From contig JALNXV010000032.1 of the NCBI GenBank assembly GCA_023230175.1, positions 1 through 16,161 on the forward strand: a DNA stretch of 16,161 nt, in the 5' to 3' direction. The position numbers were made by a program, and so were the translations under genes. This DNA comes from Candidatus Cloacimonadota bacterium. Its GTDB lineage: Bacteria > Cloacimonadota > Cloacimonadia > Cloacimonadales > WRIO01. A model generated the notes under the pieces. The model saw only the letters and a program-made list of their open reading frames with translations, made no database searches and had not been told where the DNA came from. Below are positions 6,535-14,033 of this stretch, in pieces. Within the stretch, counting starts at the first letter, position 1. The number at the start of each line of letters is the position of its first letter.

Positions 6535-7290
6535 ATGAATAAAATAATAATTTTAATTGGATTACTAATAATCGGCACATTATTATTAAGTCAAAATGTA
6601 GATTCTTACAACTCAAAAGAAATACAAATAAATGATTTCTCATATTTAGAGATTTCAGGAATAACTAAGGTATATTATGAACAAGGTCAATACAGTCAAT
6701 TATTTATCTATGCTACTGAAGAAAAATATCTTGACGAAATAACTATCAAACAAAATAATAATGAGCTTGTAATTTCAGATAACTTTAATATATCAAATAC
6801 ATCATTTTTTGATTTAATATTTAATAACAAATCAAAAAACAACAACGACATTAAAGATGACTCTATCATTATTAAAATTTCATCACCGAATTTAGCAGGA
6901 ATCAAGATTTCAGGATCTGTAGAATTTTATATCAACAATAAATTAAACACCAATGAGTTTTATACCATATCTTCAGGAGCTTCAAATATTGTTATTAATA
7001 ACATAACAGCTAATGAAATTGTTTTAGAAAATTCAGGTGCTTCAGATATTACCATAACAGGAAATACAACCGATTTATATATTAAATCCAGTGGTGCTTC
7101 AGATATAAAAGCAAATGAATTATCTTGCCAAAATGCATATATAACTGCATCAGGAGCAAGTGACTTAAGAACAAAAGTTCAAACATATTTACAAGCAAAT
7201 CTTTCAGGAGCTTCTTCTTTAGAATATTATGGAAACCCTAATGTAAAAAAAGTAACTTCAGGAGCTTCTGAAGTTACAAAAGTTAATTAA
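6535..7290 (+). CDS. secreted GIN-domain (DUF2807-like) beta-helix protein
   Basis: 251 aa with an N-terminal signal helix (residues 3-20, IIILIGLLIIGTLLLS), so it is exported. The body matches the putative auto-transporter adhesin, head GIN domain family: a short first strand block (FSYLEISGITKVYYEQG), then repeated turns of a right-handed beta-helix. Six SGAS(D/N/S/E) turns at roughly 20-residue spacing mark the second half, a typical signature of this family. The first half carries a charged insert (about 85-115, NNKSKNNNDIKDDS). The start has AGGAGG 4 nt upstream. The gene stands alone, with a repeat-rich intergenic region before it and a strong terminator after it. The family is common in Bacteroidota and relatives; its molecular role is not known. 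Confidence 0.85.
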   Translation: MNKIIILIGLLIIGTLLLSQNVDSYNSKEIQINDFSYLEISGITKVYYEQGQYSQLFIYATEEKYLDEITIKQNNNELVISDNFNISNTSFFDLIFNNKSKNNNDIKDDSIIIKISSPNLAGIKISGSVEFYINNKLNTNEFYTISSGASNIVINNITANEIVLENSGASDITITGNTTDLYIKSSGASDIKANELSCQNAYITASGASDLRTKVQTYLQANLSGASSLEYYGNPNVKKVTSGASEVTKVN

Positions 7291-7335
7291 ATCCTTCTAT
7301 TAACAACATTGAATAACTTAATTTCTATCTATGCG

Positions 7336-7363
7336 AAAGGTTCTCAATTGAGAACCTTTTTTT
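7336..7363 (+). terminator. rho-independent terminator after the GIN-domain gene
   Basis: A perfect 10-bp stem, AAAGGTTCTC (7336-7345) with GAGAACCTTT (7350-7359), around an AATT loop, followed by T through 7363. It lies 46 nt after the stop codon. It separates this gene from the dnaA region. Confidence 0.9.
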
Positions 7364-7678
7364 ACTTTCATAAAATGATACCTCTAACTTATTCATAATA
7401 AATCAGATTGAGTTTAAAAATAATTTTCTTAAAATCAATACTTAATTGTTTAATAATGAGTTATACACATCATACTCACTTTTTAATTTTTAAAAAATTC
7501 TCTATAACTAATTAGCTAACAATAAAATAGAAAAGATTAGTAAATTATTTTTAATTCTTATCCACAAGAACTATTCTTGACAAATAAATTAATTTGATTT
7601 TTTTTGTACATTAAGGGGAAAAAGGATATTACGTGTCATTAAATTATAAAAAAAATAAATTTTAGAATGAGGATTTTA
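7364..7678 (+). promoter_or_regulatory. dnaA upstream region with DnaA boxes and a -35-like element
   Basis: This 315-nt stretch holds no gene of normal size. A TTATACACA box lies at 7461-7469 and a perfect consensus DnaA box TTATCCACA at 7558-7566. A perfect TTGACA (7577-7582) follows 10 nt later, but no fitting -10 is found at 16-18 nt (the next candidate, TACATT, is 24 nt away), so the promoter assignment is weak. A DnaA box this close to the likely promoter suggests DnaA autoregulation. A purine-rich AAGGGGAAAAAGGA (7613-7626) precedes GTG at 7633, which opens a 10-codon frame ending TAG at 7663-7665, a possible but unproven leader peptide. Confidence 0.55.
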
Positions 7679-9004
7679 ATGGACCAAGACTTATGGCAAA
7701 ACATTTTAGACCAACTTGAAGAACAAGTTTCGAAAACAAGTTTTAAAACATGGTTTAGTGATACTGTTTTAGTTGACATTAATAACGATGTTTTAATAAT
7801 ACAAGTACCTACTCAATTTGCAGCAGATTATCTTAATAAAATTTACACTGATATGATATCAGAAATTTCCTATGCTATATATCAAAAAAAATACTCAATA
7901 AAATTTAGCCATAATCCTATTTTAAATAATAAAAAAACTAATCCGGAATTATATCAACAACAAATAAGTGCATCTAAATTAAACTCCAAATACACATTTT
8001 CAGATTTTGTAGTCGGGAAAAGTAACAATTTTGCACATTCAGCATCCTTAGCTGTTGCAGAATCACCCGGAACTACTTATAATCCATTATTTATTTATGG
8101 AGAATCCGGTATGGGAAAAACACATCTTATGCAAGCAATAGGTCATTTTTTACTTGAAGAAACAAGAAATTGTAATGTATTTTACATAACAACAGAACAA
8201 TTTACAAATGAAATGATAGACTCTATCAGAACTAATAATATGTCAAATTTTAGAAATAAATTTAGAAATATTGATTTACTATTAGTTGATGATATACATT
8301 TTCTATCAAAAAAAGAAGGATCTCAAGAAGAATTTTTCCATACATTTAATGCACTTTATGAAAATAAAAAACAAATAGTAATCACTTCTGACAGACCACC
8401 TAAAGACATTCCCGACTTAGAAAATAGATTAGTAACCAGATTTGAATGGGGACTTTTGGCAGATTTAAAAAGCCCGGACTTTGAAACAAGAGTTGCAATC
8501 TTAAAAAAGAAAGCTGCTGCTGAAAATATCTATTTAAATGACGAAGTCATAGAATTTATTGCAGAAAAAATATCAACGAACGTCAGAGCCTTAGAAGGCT
8601 CATTAATTAGGATATTAGCTTATTCTTCTTATAATAATATTAATTCTGATAATATAGATATATATACTACTCAAGATATATTATCAGATATGATTTCTGA
8701 AAAATTACAAGAAATATCTATGGATACAATTTTTCAAAAAGTATGTAAATTTTTCAATATTACTCCATCACAAATGCTTGATAAAACAAGAAAACAAAAT
8801 ATCGCTTTTCCCCGACAAATAGCAATGTATTTATCAAATTTATTAATACCTAATACATCTTTAAAAGAAATCGCTCAATACTATAGAAGAAATGACCATA
8901 CCACGGTTTTACACGCTAAAAAAATGATTGAAGCAAAATTTAAAAATGATAATGAAACAAGAATACAAATTGAAAAGTTAATTAAAGAAATAAAAGGTAT
9001 TTAA
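7679..9004 (+). CDS. dnaA: chromosomal replication initiator protein DnaA
   Basis: AAA+ ATPase that binds 9-bp DnaA boxes and opens the origin. 441 aa from the chosen start. Domain I (about 1-75) has the LWQNILDQLEEQVSKTSFKTWF pattern in near-standard form. The domain II linker is short (about 76-100). The AAA+ domain has Walker A GESGMGKT (141-148), Walker B LLLVDD (Asp204, Asp205), sensor I ITSDRPP, an arginine-finger region RLVTRFEWGL and sensor II VRALEGSL. Domain IV ends with a helix-turn-helix carrying NDHTTV (405-410), the DnaA signature that reads the box. ATG 7679 is preferred over ATG 7667 because GAGGA (7669-7673) sits 5 nt before it, while nothing precedes 7667. DnaA boxes flank both ends. 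dnaN does not follow, unlike in many bacteria. Confidence 0.97.
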   Translation: MDQDLWQNILDQLEEQVSKTSFKTWFSDTVLVDINNDVLIIQVPTQFAADYLNKIYTDMISEISYAIYQKKYSIKFSHNPILNNKKTNPELYQQQISASKLNSKYTFSDFVVGKSNNFAHSASLAVAESPGTTYNPLFIYGESGMGKTHLMQAIGHFLLEETRNCNVFYITTEQFTNEMIDSIRTNNMSNFRNKFRNIDLLLVDDIHFLSKKEGSQEEFFHTFNALYENKKQIVITSDRPPKDIPDLENRLVTRFEWGLLADLKSPDFETRVAILKKKAAAENIYLNDEVIEFIAEKISTNVRALEGSLIRILAYSSYNNINSDNIDIYTTQDILSDMISEKLQEISMDTIFQKVCKFFNITPSQMLDKTRKQNIAFPRQIAMYLSNLLIPNTSLKEIAQYYRRNDHTTVLHAKKMIEAKFKNDNETRIQIEKLIKEIKGI

Positions 9005-9292
9005 AAACTATGAATTATAACAATTTAACTTTACAATTTCCTAACTTATACACTTATACACTTAAAACTCTGTGTAAAACTGTGGATAAAAGAGGTTTTA
9101 ATAAATTTCTTACAACATTAGTGAATAAGTTTAATCTTACAAACATCTTATACACACATTATACACACAAAACACTATTTTTTAACTTATTTAAATTTCA
9201 ATATTTTACAATGTTTTTATTTAAATTATACCCATATTCACACCCCCTACTAAAACTACTATTTATATATAAAAAAAGGAAATAATAGTAAT
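9005..9292. other. probable chromosomal replication origin (oriC)
   Basis: A non-coding gap after dnaA dense in DnaA boxes: TTATACACT at 9046-9054 and 9054-9062; the reverse box TGTGTAAAA at 9071-9079; a perfect consensus in reverse, TGTGGATAA, at 9081-9089; the weak reverse AGTGAATAA at 9120-9128; and TTATACACA at 9148-9156 and 9159-9167 (11-bp phase). An AT-only stretch (about 9172-9230) is followed by tandem near-boxes TTATACCCA (9226-9234) and ATATTCACA (9234-9242), a C-run (9243-9247), and CTACTAAAACTACTA (9247-9261), then AT-rich ATTTATATATAAAAAAA. Box pair, GC cluster, CTACTA repeats and AT tract is the same order as the Bacillus subtilis basal unwinding system with DnaA-trios. A 91-codon frame across it is judged spurious. 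Confidence 0.85.
9247..9261 (+). promoter_or_regulatory. DnaA-trio-like unwinding element
   Basis: CTACTAAAACTACTA lies directly after two tandem near-consensus DnaA boxes and a C-run, and directly before an AT-only tract. In characterised origins, triplet repeats in this place are where a DnaA filament loads onto one strand to begin unwinding. The arrangement is visible; the function is inferred by analogy. Confidence 0.6.
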
Positions 9293-10516
9293 ATGATTAA
9301 TAATAAACTCTACATTTTTGTATCGATTTTAATTTTATTTGTAATTGGATGTACTAATGATAATTCTAATCTTGGTTTTCCCGGTTCAGATATAAATAAT
9401 CATCAAACAGTTTTAAATGATTCAATTTTTATTGATATGAAAACTTATCAATTAGATATTGATGTTTTTCCTGATAATGCTAAATTAATAGTTGGTAATT
9501 ATGATAGTACAAATGTTAGATCTTTAATTAGATTTGCAAATTTACCAACAGAAATATCATTAATTGAAGACCCTATTTTATCTTTATACCTTAACCATCA
9601 ACATAATTCAGAAAATCTTAACTTAAAAATTGCTAAACTTGAAAATAATATCTTTATGCAAAATTATGCTACATGGGAAAAATTTAATGAAACTGAAGAA
9701 TGGACACAACCCGGAGGTGATTTCACTGATTCATTAAGTTTTACAATAGATTTTGATTCTGAAGTAGACACATTAAAAATTAGTTTTTCATTACCTAAAG
9801 AAATATTTCAAGACTGGATAGATAAAAATGATATTTATACAAACTACGGTTTAATATTATATTCTGAAGATGCAGAAGATAGTTTTCTTGATTTTTATTC
9901 ATCTGAAGCAGGTATTGACTTAAGACCTAATGTAAGTTTGAAATACAAAGATTCAACTAATGAAGAAATAACAGATATAAGAAATGTTACTCATGATACA
10001 TTTATTCATAATCAAATTGATGAAGAGTTAAACAGCGAAGAATTAATTATTAGTAACATTCCACCTAAATGTATTTATTTTACTTTTGATATTAATCATA
10101 ATGACTTTGATAATCTAAATTCAGAAGAAGAATTACAAAAAATTAATATTAATCAAGCTCAACTTATTTTTTCTATTAATCCGGAAACTACACTGAGCTA
10201 TGATTCATTTTTAATTGGAATGGGTATTCCTTATGATTTACCCGATATTAATAATCTTTCTGATAGTTTTGATATCACTAATATGTGGCTATTTTCATCA
10301 ACTATAGATTATGTTAATAAAGAAGATAATACTTTAACAATAAATATAACTCCTATCATACAACATATCTTAAGTAAAAATAGACCAAATAATGGTATAT
10401 ATCTTATTAATAATCAAAAAAATATGGACTTTTCTCATATAAATGTTTATGGTCCGGACGAAGATAATGTTAATTTAAGACCTAAAATTAATATTAAATA
10501 TTCAACATTAGATTAA
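9293..10516 (+). CDS. DNRLRE-domain-like lipoprotein
   Basis: 407 aa. A signal peptide with lipobox FVIGC puts lipidated Cys20 at the mature N-terminus, so the protein is anchored to a membrane facing the periplasm or cell surface. Two similar beta-rich halves follow. The first (about 45-225) has VGNYDSTNVRSLIRFANLP, the pattern of DNRLRE domains (a conserved RSLLRF-x-LP core), and ends with LRPNVSLKYKDS. The second (about 230-407) starts with THDTFIHNQI and ends with LRPKINIKYS, so a tandem duplication is likely. Such domains occur in surface proteins and are presumed carbohydrate- or surface-binding; no enzyme motif is seen. It is the first gene after the origin, with AAAGGA 12 nt before ATG, and probably heads the long operon. 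Confidence 0.75.
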   Translation: MINNKLYIFVSILILFVIGCTNDNSNLGFPGSDINNHQTVLNDSIFIDMKTYQLDIDVFPDNAKLIVGNYDSTNVRSLIRFANLPTEISLIEDPILSLYLNHQHNSENLNLKIAKLENNIFMQNYATWEKFNETEEWTQPGGDFTDSLSFTIDFDSEVDTLKISFSLPKEIFQDWIDKNDIYTNYGLILYSEDAEDSFLDFYSSEAGIDLRPNVSLKYKDSTNEEITDIRNVTHDTFIHNQIDEELNSEELIISNIPPKCIYFTFDINHNDFDNLNSEEELQKININQAQLIFSINPETTLSYDSFLIGMGIPYDLPDINNLSDSFDITNMWLFSSTIDYVNKEDNTLTINITPIIQHILSKNRPNNGIYLINNQKNMDFSHINVYGPDEDNVNLRPKINIKYSTLD

Positions 10517-10525
10517 GGAGTTATA

Positions 10526-11341
10526 ATGAACAAAATAAAGATATTACTTATTTTAATTTCTTTAGTAGTATTAGCATCTTGTAATAAAAATCAAGTTCAA
10601 GAAGATATTCTTGCTCAAGTTGAAGATGAAATTTTAACTTTAACTGATGTTTATAATTTATATGGGGAAGATGCTTGGAATCAAATGACTTTTGATGAAA
10701 AATCAGAAACTGTAAATCAATGGGTAAATCTTAGTTTATTATCAAACTATGCAAAAAATAACGGGTATATGGAAGAAGATTCTCCATTAAGAATAAAAAT
10801 TGAAAATGCTAATAAAAAAATAATCTCTAATGCGTTAATATCTAACGAAATTAATAATATTGAAATTTCAGATGAAGATATGTATAATTATTATAAGATT
10901 AATCAATCTGAATTTCTTAGACCTGTAAAAGAATTTAAAATTCAACGAATATTTTTCTATCAGAAATCTGATATGGAAATTGTTAAAAAAATTATTGATA
11001 ATAATGAATTAAATTATACTACTGCTGCACAAAAATATTCTGCAGAAGCTATTGGAAGAAATGGGGGATATGTATCCAAATTAATAACTAAGACGGGTTC
11101 TGATAGTTTACTTTGGAATGAACTTAATAAGGTTAATAAGTTTGATGTAATTACTATGCCTTATAATGATGGATATATCATTGTGAGATATTATGATTCA
11201 CGTGAAAATATGACTAATCTGAATTTTTATGAATTAAAAGATGAAATTGCTGAAATCATAAAACAACAGAGAATTAATAATTTATATAATGATTTGCTTG
11301 AAGAAGCCAAATATGATGCTAATATAAAAATAAACTTATGA
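10526..11341 (+). CDS. parvulin-like (PpiC/SurA family) lipoprotein
   Basis: 271 aa. Lipobox VLASC gives lipidated Cys19. Next is a helical SurA/PrsA-type N-domain (about 28-130; AQVEDEILTLTDVY is the usual opening of these chaperones, compare AKVGRDIILYSDL in the next gene). A single parvulin-like domain (about 138-235) shows FKIQRIFFYQ, YTTAAQKYSAE, RNGGYVSKL and NDGYIIVRYYD in the right order. The usual ASHILI and GGDLG/F-x-R positions are altered, so isomerase activity may be lost and the protein may act as a chaperone. AAGGAG precedes the ATG. It lies 9 nt after the DNRLRE gene and 7 nt before the SurA-like gene. Confidence 0.8.
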   Translation: MNKIKILLILISLVVLASCNKNQVQEDILAQVEDEILTLTDVYNLYGEDAWNQMTFDEKSETVNQWVNLSLLSNYAKNNGYMEEDSPLRIKIENANKKIISNALISNEINNIEISDEDMYNYYKINQSEFLRPVKEFKIQRIFFYQKSDMEIVKKIIDNNELNYTTAAQKYSAEAIGRNGGYVSKLITKTGSDSLLWNELNKVNKFDVITMPYNDGYIIVRYYDSRENMTNLNFYELKDEIAEIIKQQRINNLYNDLLEEAKYDANIKINL

Positions 11342-11348
11342 GGAATAA

Positions 11349-12626
11349 ATGAAAAAATTATATGTTTTAATCTTTTTAATGACTTTTATAATTAATATTT
11401 TTGCTGAGAAAATTGATTTTGTTGTAGCTAAAGTTGGACGTGATATTATATTATATTCTGATTTACAAAAACAAATTAATCAAATTAAAAGTGCTAAAAT
11501 GTGGAATGATCAAATGGATAATCAATTTATTCTTAAAGATATGATAGAAAATAAGTTGATTGTTCAAAAAGCAAGAGAATTAAATATTAAAATCGATGAA
11601 AAAAGAATAACAGATCTTGCAGAAAATCAATTAAATCAAGTAAAAGCTCAATTTAGTAACGAGGATGAATTTTTTAAAGAATTAAGAAATGCCGGTATTT
11701 TGCAATCTGATTTAAAAAAGTATTATCAAGAAATGATTACAGAAAATATGCTCAAAGAAGAATTAATTCGCACTGAAATAAGAAATAAAATAAACATTAA
11801 TGATTCAGATATTTACGATTATTATACAACATATTCTGATAGTATTCCATTAAAACCGGTATCTTATGAAATTTCAATGATTTTAAGAATTCCTTCACCT
11901 TCTGATGAAACACAACAAAATGCTTATGATAAAATATCATTAATACAAAAAAAACTTAATCAAGGAGAAGATTTTGCACTACTTGCAGAACAATATTCTG
12001 AATGCCCAAGTTCAAAAGTAGGGGGAGACTTAAATTACTTTACTCGTGGTATGATGGTTAAAGAATTTGAAGATGCTGCTTTTAAATTACAAATCAATCA
12101 AATATCACCAATAGTTAAAACTAGTTTTGGATATCATATTATAAAGGTTACCGATAAAAGAGATAATGAAGTAAGAGCTAGTCATATATTGATAATGCTC
12201 GCTGAATCAGAAGAAGATATTCAAAGAGAAAAAGAATTTACTAATGATTTATATTTACAATTACAAAATGGTGCTACATTTGATAGTTTGGCAACTATTT
12301 ATAGTCATGATACTGAATCTAAAGATAATAACGGAATAATTGGAGTTTTATCTGAAAATGAATTTCCTGCTTGGTTTAAAGAAGAAATTTCTAAGCTTGA
12401 TATTGGTAATTTTACCGATGTTTTAAAATATCAAAATATGTTTTATATTTTTAAAAAAAATAAAGAATTTGCTCCACGACCTATGGAATTTGATGAAGTA
12501 AAAGCTAATTTAAAAGAGATTTTATTTAGAGATAAACAAATGCAACTATATGAAGAATGGATGGATAATCTTAAGAATGAAATTTATGTACATATCTATA
12601 AGGAGAGATTAAATGTTACTGAATAA
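11349..12626 (+). CDS. surA: SurA-like periplasmic chaperone / peptidyl-prolyl isomerase
   Basis: 425 aa, close to E. coli SurA (428). Signal peptide 1-19. SurA_N domain about 20-160 (FVVAKVGRDIILYSDLQKQ; FILKDMIENKLIVQKA). Parvulin domain 1 about 170-270: YEISMILRI, FALLAEQYSECPSSKVGGDL, FTRGMMVKEFEDAAF, TSFGYHIIKV. Parvulin domain 2 about 275-375: RASHILIMLAES, FDSLATIYSHDTESKDNNGI, and a weaker end (YIFKKNKE). The C-terminal helix returns to the N domain. In the family this chaperone escorts unfolded outer-membrane barrels across the periplasm to the BAM complex, matching the barrel genes at both ends of this window. Domain 2 keeps the ASHIL core; in domain 1 it is altered (YEISMIL). The gene overlaps pgpA by 14 nt. 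Confidence 0.87.
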   Translation: MKKLYVLIFLMTFIINIFAEKIDFVVAKVGRDIILYSDLQKQINQIKSAKMWNDQMDNQFILKDMIENKLIVQKARELNIKIDEKRITDLAENQLNQVKAQFSNEDEFFKELRNAGILQSDLKKYYQEMITENMLKEELIRTEIRNKININDSDIYDYYTTYSDSIPLKPVSYEISMILRIPSPSDETQQNAYDKISLIQKKLNQGEDFALLAEQYSECPSSKVGGDLNYFTRGMMVKEFEDAAFKLQINQISPIVKTSFGYHIIKVTDKRDNEVRASHILIMLAESEEDIQREKEFTNDLYLQLQNGATFDSLATIYSHDTESKDNNGIIGVLSENEFPAWFKEEISKLDIGNFTDVLKYQNMFYIFKKNKEFAPRPMEFDEVKANLKEILFRDKQMQLYEEWMDNLKNEIYVHIYKERLNVTE

Positions 12627-13128
12627 TATTAAATCACAATTAACATATATTATTGGAACTCTGTTTGGGATTGGATTTTTCCCTATTATGAGTGGTACTA
12701 TTGCAACTTTCACAATAGCAATAGTTTGGTGGTTAATTCCTGATTATTTTTTTTATAACACCATAGAACAAACAATACATTATGATTCTTATCTTTACTT
12801 AAGTATTTTTTTAATTATTTCAGGATTTTTATCTGTGTTTATCTGTACTAAATGTGAAAAAAAATTTGGTCACGATGCTTCATCAATTGTTATTGATGAA
12901 GCTTTCGGTTATTTATTTGCTATTTTATTTTTACCTAAAACTTTAATGATAGCTATATATGCTTTTATTTTATTTAGAATTTTTGATATTTCTAAACCTC
13001 TATTTATAAATAAATTACAAAATTTGCCTAAAGGTTGGGGTATTATGATTGATGATATTGTTTCCGGTATAATTGCTAATATTATACTACAAATTTTAAT
13101 TTTTTTAAAACCACAATTTTTTATATAA
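12613..13128 (+). CDS. pgpA: phosphatidylglycerophosphatase A
   Basis: Removes the phosphate from phosphatidylglycerol phosphate to make phosphatidylglycerol in the inner membrane. 171 aa, the usual PgpA length. Motifs in order: GTLFGIGFFPIMSGTIAT (family form G-G-x-G-x-x-P-x-x-P/S-GT), HDASSIVIDEAFGYLFA (the acidic VIDE core), FRIFDISKPLFI, and GWGIMIDDIVSGI (family LGIMxDDxxAG). About four hydrophobic helices are evident. AAGGAGAG stands just before the ATG, inside the end of the surA-like gene, so translation is probably coupled. It sits with envelope and export genes, which fits a membrane-biogenesis operon. Confidence 0.92.
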   Translation: MLLNNIKSQLTYIIGTLFGIGFFPIMSGTIATFTIAIVWWLIPDYFFYNTIEQTIHYDSYLYLSIFLIISGFLSVFICTKCEKKFGHDASSIVIDEAFGYLFAILFLPKTLMIAIYAFILFRIFDISKPLFINKLQNLPKGWGIMIDDIVSGIIANIILQILIFLKPQFFI

Positions 13129-13146
13129 AAAAACAAGGAGAATAAA

Positions 13147-13497
13147 ATGAATTTATTTTTATTACAAACTGCTGTCGAACAAACAACCAATACTCAACCT
13201 TCTCAAGGTGGAGGAATATTTGGTATGCTTTTACCTATGATTTTAATGTTTGGAGTAATTTATCTTATGATACTTAAACCCCAACAAAAACAAAAAAAAG
13301 AACACCAAGCTATGCTTAATAATTTAAAAATTAACGACAAAGTTATTACAAGTTCAGGAATTATCGGAAAAATTACCAATATTAAAGAGGATAAAAATAT
13401 TTTAGTTATTAGAGTAGATGAAACTACTAATACAAAAATAGAGTTTCAAAAATCATCGATTGTTGGAGTAATTGAAAAAGAGGAGAAAAATGCCTAA
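13147..13497 (+). CDS. yajC: preprotein translocase accessory subunit YajC
   Basis: 116 aa. A single transmembrane helix (about 24-43, FGMLLPMILMFGVIYLMIL) after a short Q/T/G-rich N-terminus is followed by the YajC signature KPQQKQKKEHQAMLNNLKINDKVITSSGIIGKI and a small cytoplasmic beta domain ending KSSIVGVIEKE. In the family it joins SecD-SecF-YidC at the Sec translocon; secD and secF are not next to it here. AAGGAG precedes the ATG. The gene is 18 nt after pgpA and overlaps def by 8 nt. Confidence 0.95.
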   Translation: MNLFLLQTAVEQTTNTQPSQGGGIFGMLLPMILMFGVIYLMILKPQQKQKKEHQAMLNNLKINDKVITSSGIIGKITNIKEDKNILVIRVDETTNTKIEFQKSSIVGVIEKEEKNA

Positions 13498-14020
13498 TCT
13501 CTTAAAGATAATTTATTACAATGACGATATACTACGCCAAAAAGCAGAACCTATTGAAAAAATTACACCGGAATTATTATCTTTTATTGATGATTTAACC
13601 TATACTATGTATGAAAAAGATGGAGTAGGTTTAGCTGCTCCTCAAGTAAATGTATCAAAGAGAATTTTCGTATGTGATCCTGATTATTCAAAGTCTGATA
13701 AGAAAAATCCTTATGTAATAATTAATCCGGAAATAATCAGCTTTGAAGGAGAACAAGAAGGAGATGAAGGTTGTCTTTCCTTACCTAACATTTTTGAAAA
13801 AGTTAAACGTTTTAAAACAATCAAAATCCGTTATAAAGATATCAAATGGAATACAAAAATTATTGAAGTTTCAGATTTATTTGCTGTAATTATTCAACAT
13901 GAAAACGATCACTTAGACGGTGTTTTATTTATCGATAGAATAACAAAATTAAGAAGAATGTCAATCGGTCTAAAATTAGCAAGATTAGCCGAAAGAACTA
14001 ACAAAAATAAACAGTCTTAA
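13490..14020 (+). CDS. def: peptide deformylase
   Basis: Removes the formyl group from the N-terminal methionine of new proteins in the cytoplasm; a metal-dependent hydrolase, usually Fe2+. 176 aa. All three motifs are intact: GVGLAAPQV, EGCLSLP with metal-ligand Cys95, and HENDH (137-141), whose two His are ligands and whose Glu138 is catalytic. The start at ATG 13490 has GAGGAG 4 nt upstream; a TTG frame opening 18 nt earlier has no such site. The start lies inside the last codons of yajC, indicating coupling. The next gene, fmt, adds the formyl group that this enzyme removes; def-fmt pairing is common in bacteria. Confidence 0.97.
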   Translation: MPNLLKIIYYNDDILRQKAEPIEKITPELLSFIDDLTYTMYEKDGVGLAAPQVNVSKRIFVCDPDYSKSDKKNPYVIINPEIISFEGEQEGDEGCLSLPNIFEKVKRFKTIKIRYKDIKWNTKIIEVSDLFAVIIQHENDHLDGVLFIDRITKLRRMSIGLKLARLAERTNKNKQS

Positions 14021-14033
14021 TATTTTTTAATTT

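Noticed and set aside
6708..6905. Minus-strand 65-codon frame inside the GIN gene
   Set aside because: Shadow of a well-supported gene; no ribosome site or recognisable content.
7577..7612. TTGACA...TACATT as a full dnaA promoter
   Set aside because: The spacer would be 24 nt, too long for sigma70; only the -35-like part is kept as a weak regulatory note.
7667..7678. Earlier ATG for dnaA
   Set aside because: No ribosome site before it, while GAGGA is well placed for ATG 7679; the family N-terminus also fits the shorter form.
9010..9285. 91-codon plus-strand frame after dnaA
   Set aside because: It is made of DnaA boxes and AT tracts (YTHYTHK is translated TTATACACA repeats), has no ribosome site, and covers the origin.
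12909..13190. Minus-strand 93-codon frame over pgpA and the yajC start
   Set aside because: Shadow of pgpA; opposite to the operon and without a ribosome site.
13472..13489. Earlier TTG start for def
   Set aside because: Adds MKKRRK, lacks a ribosome site, and ATG 13490 has GAGGAG at good spacing.
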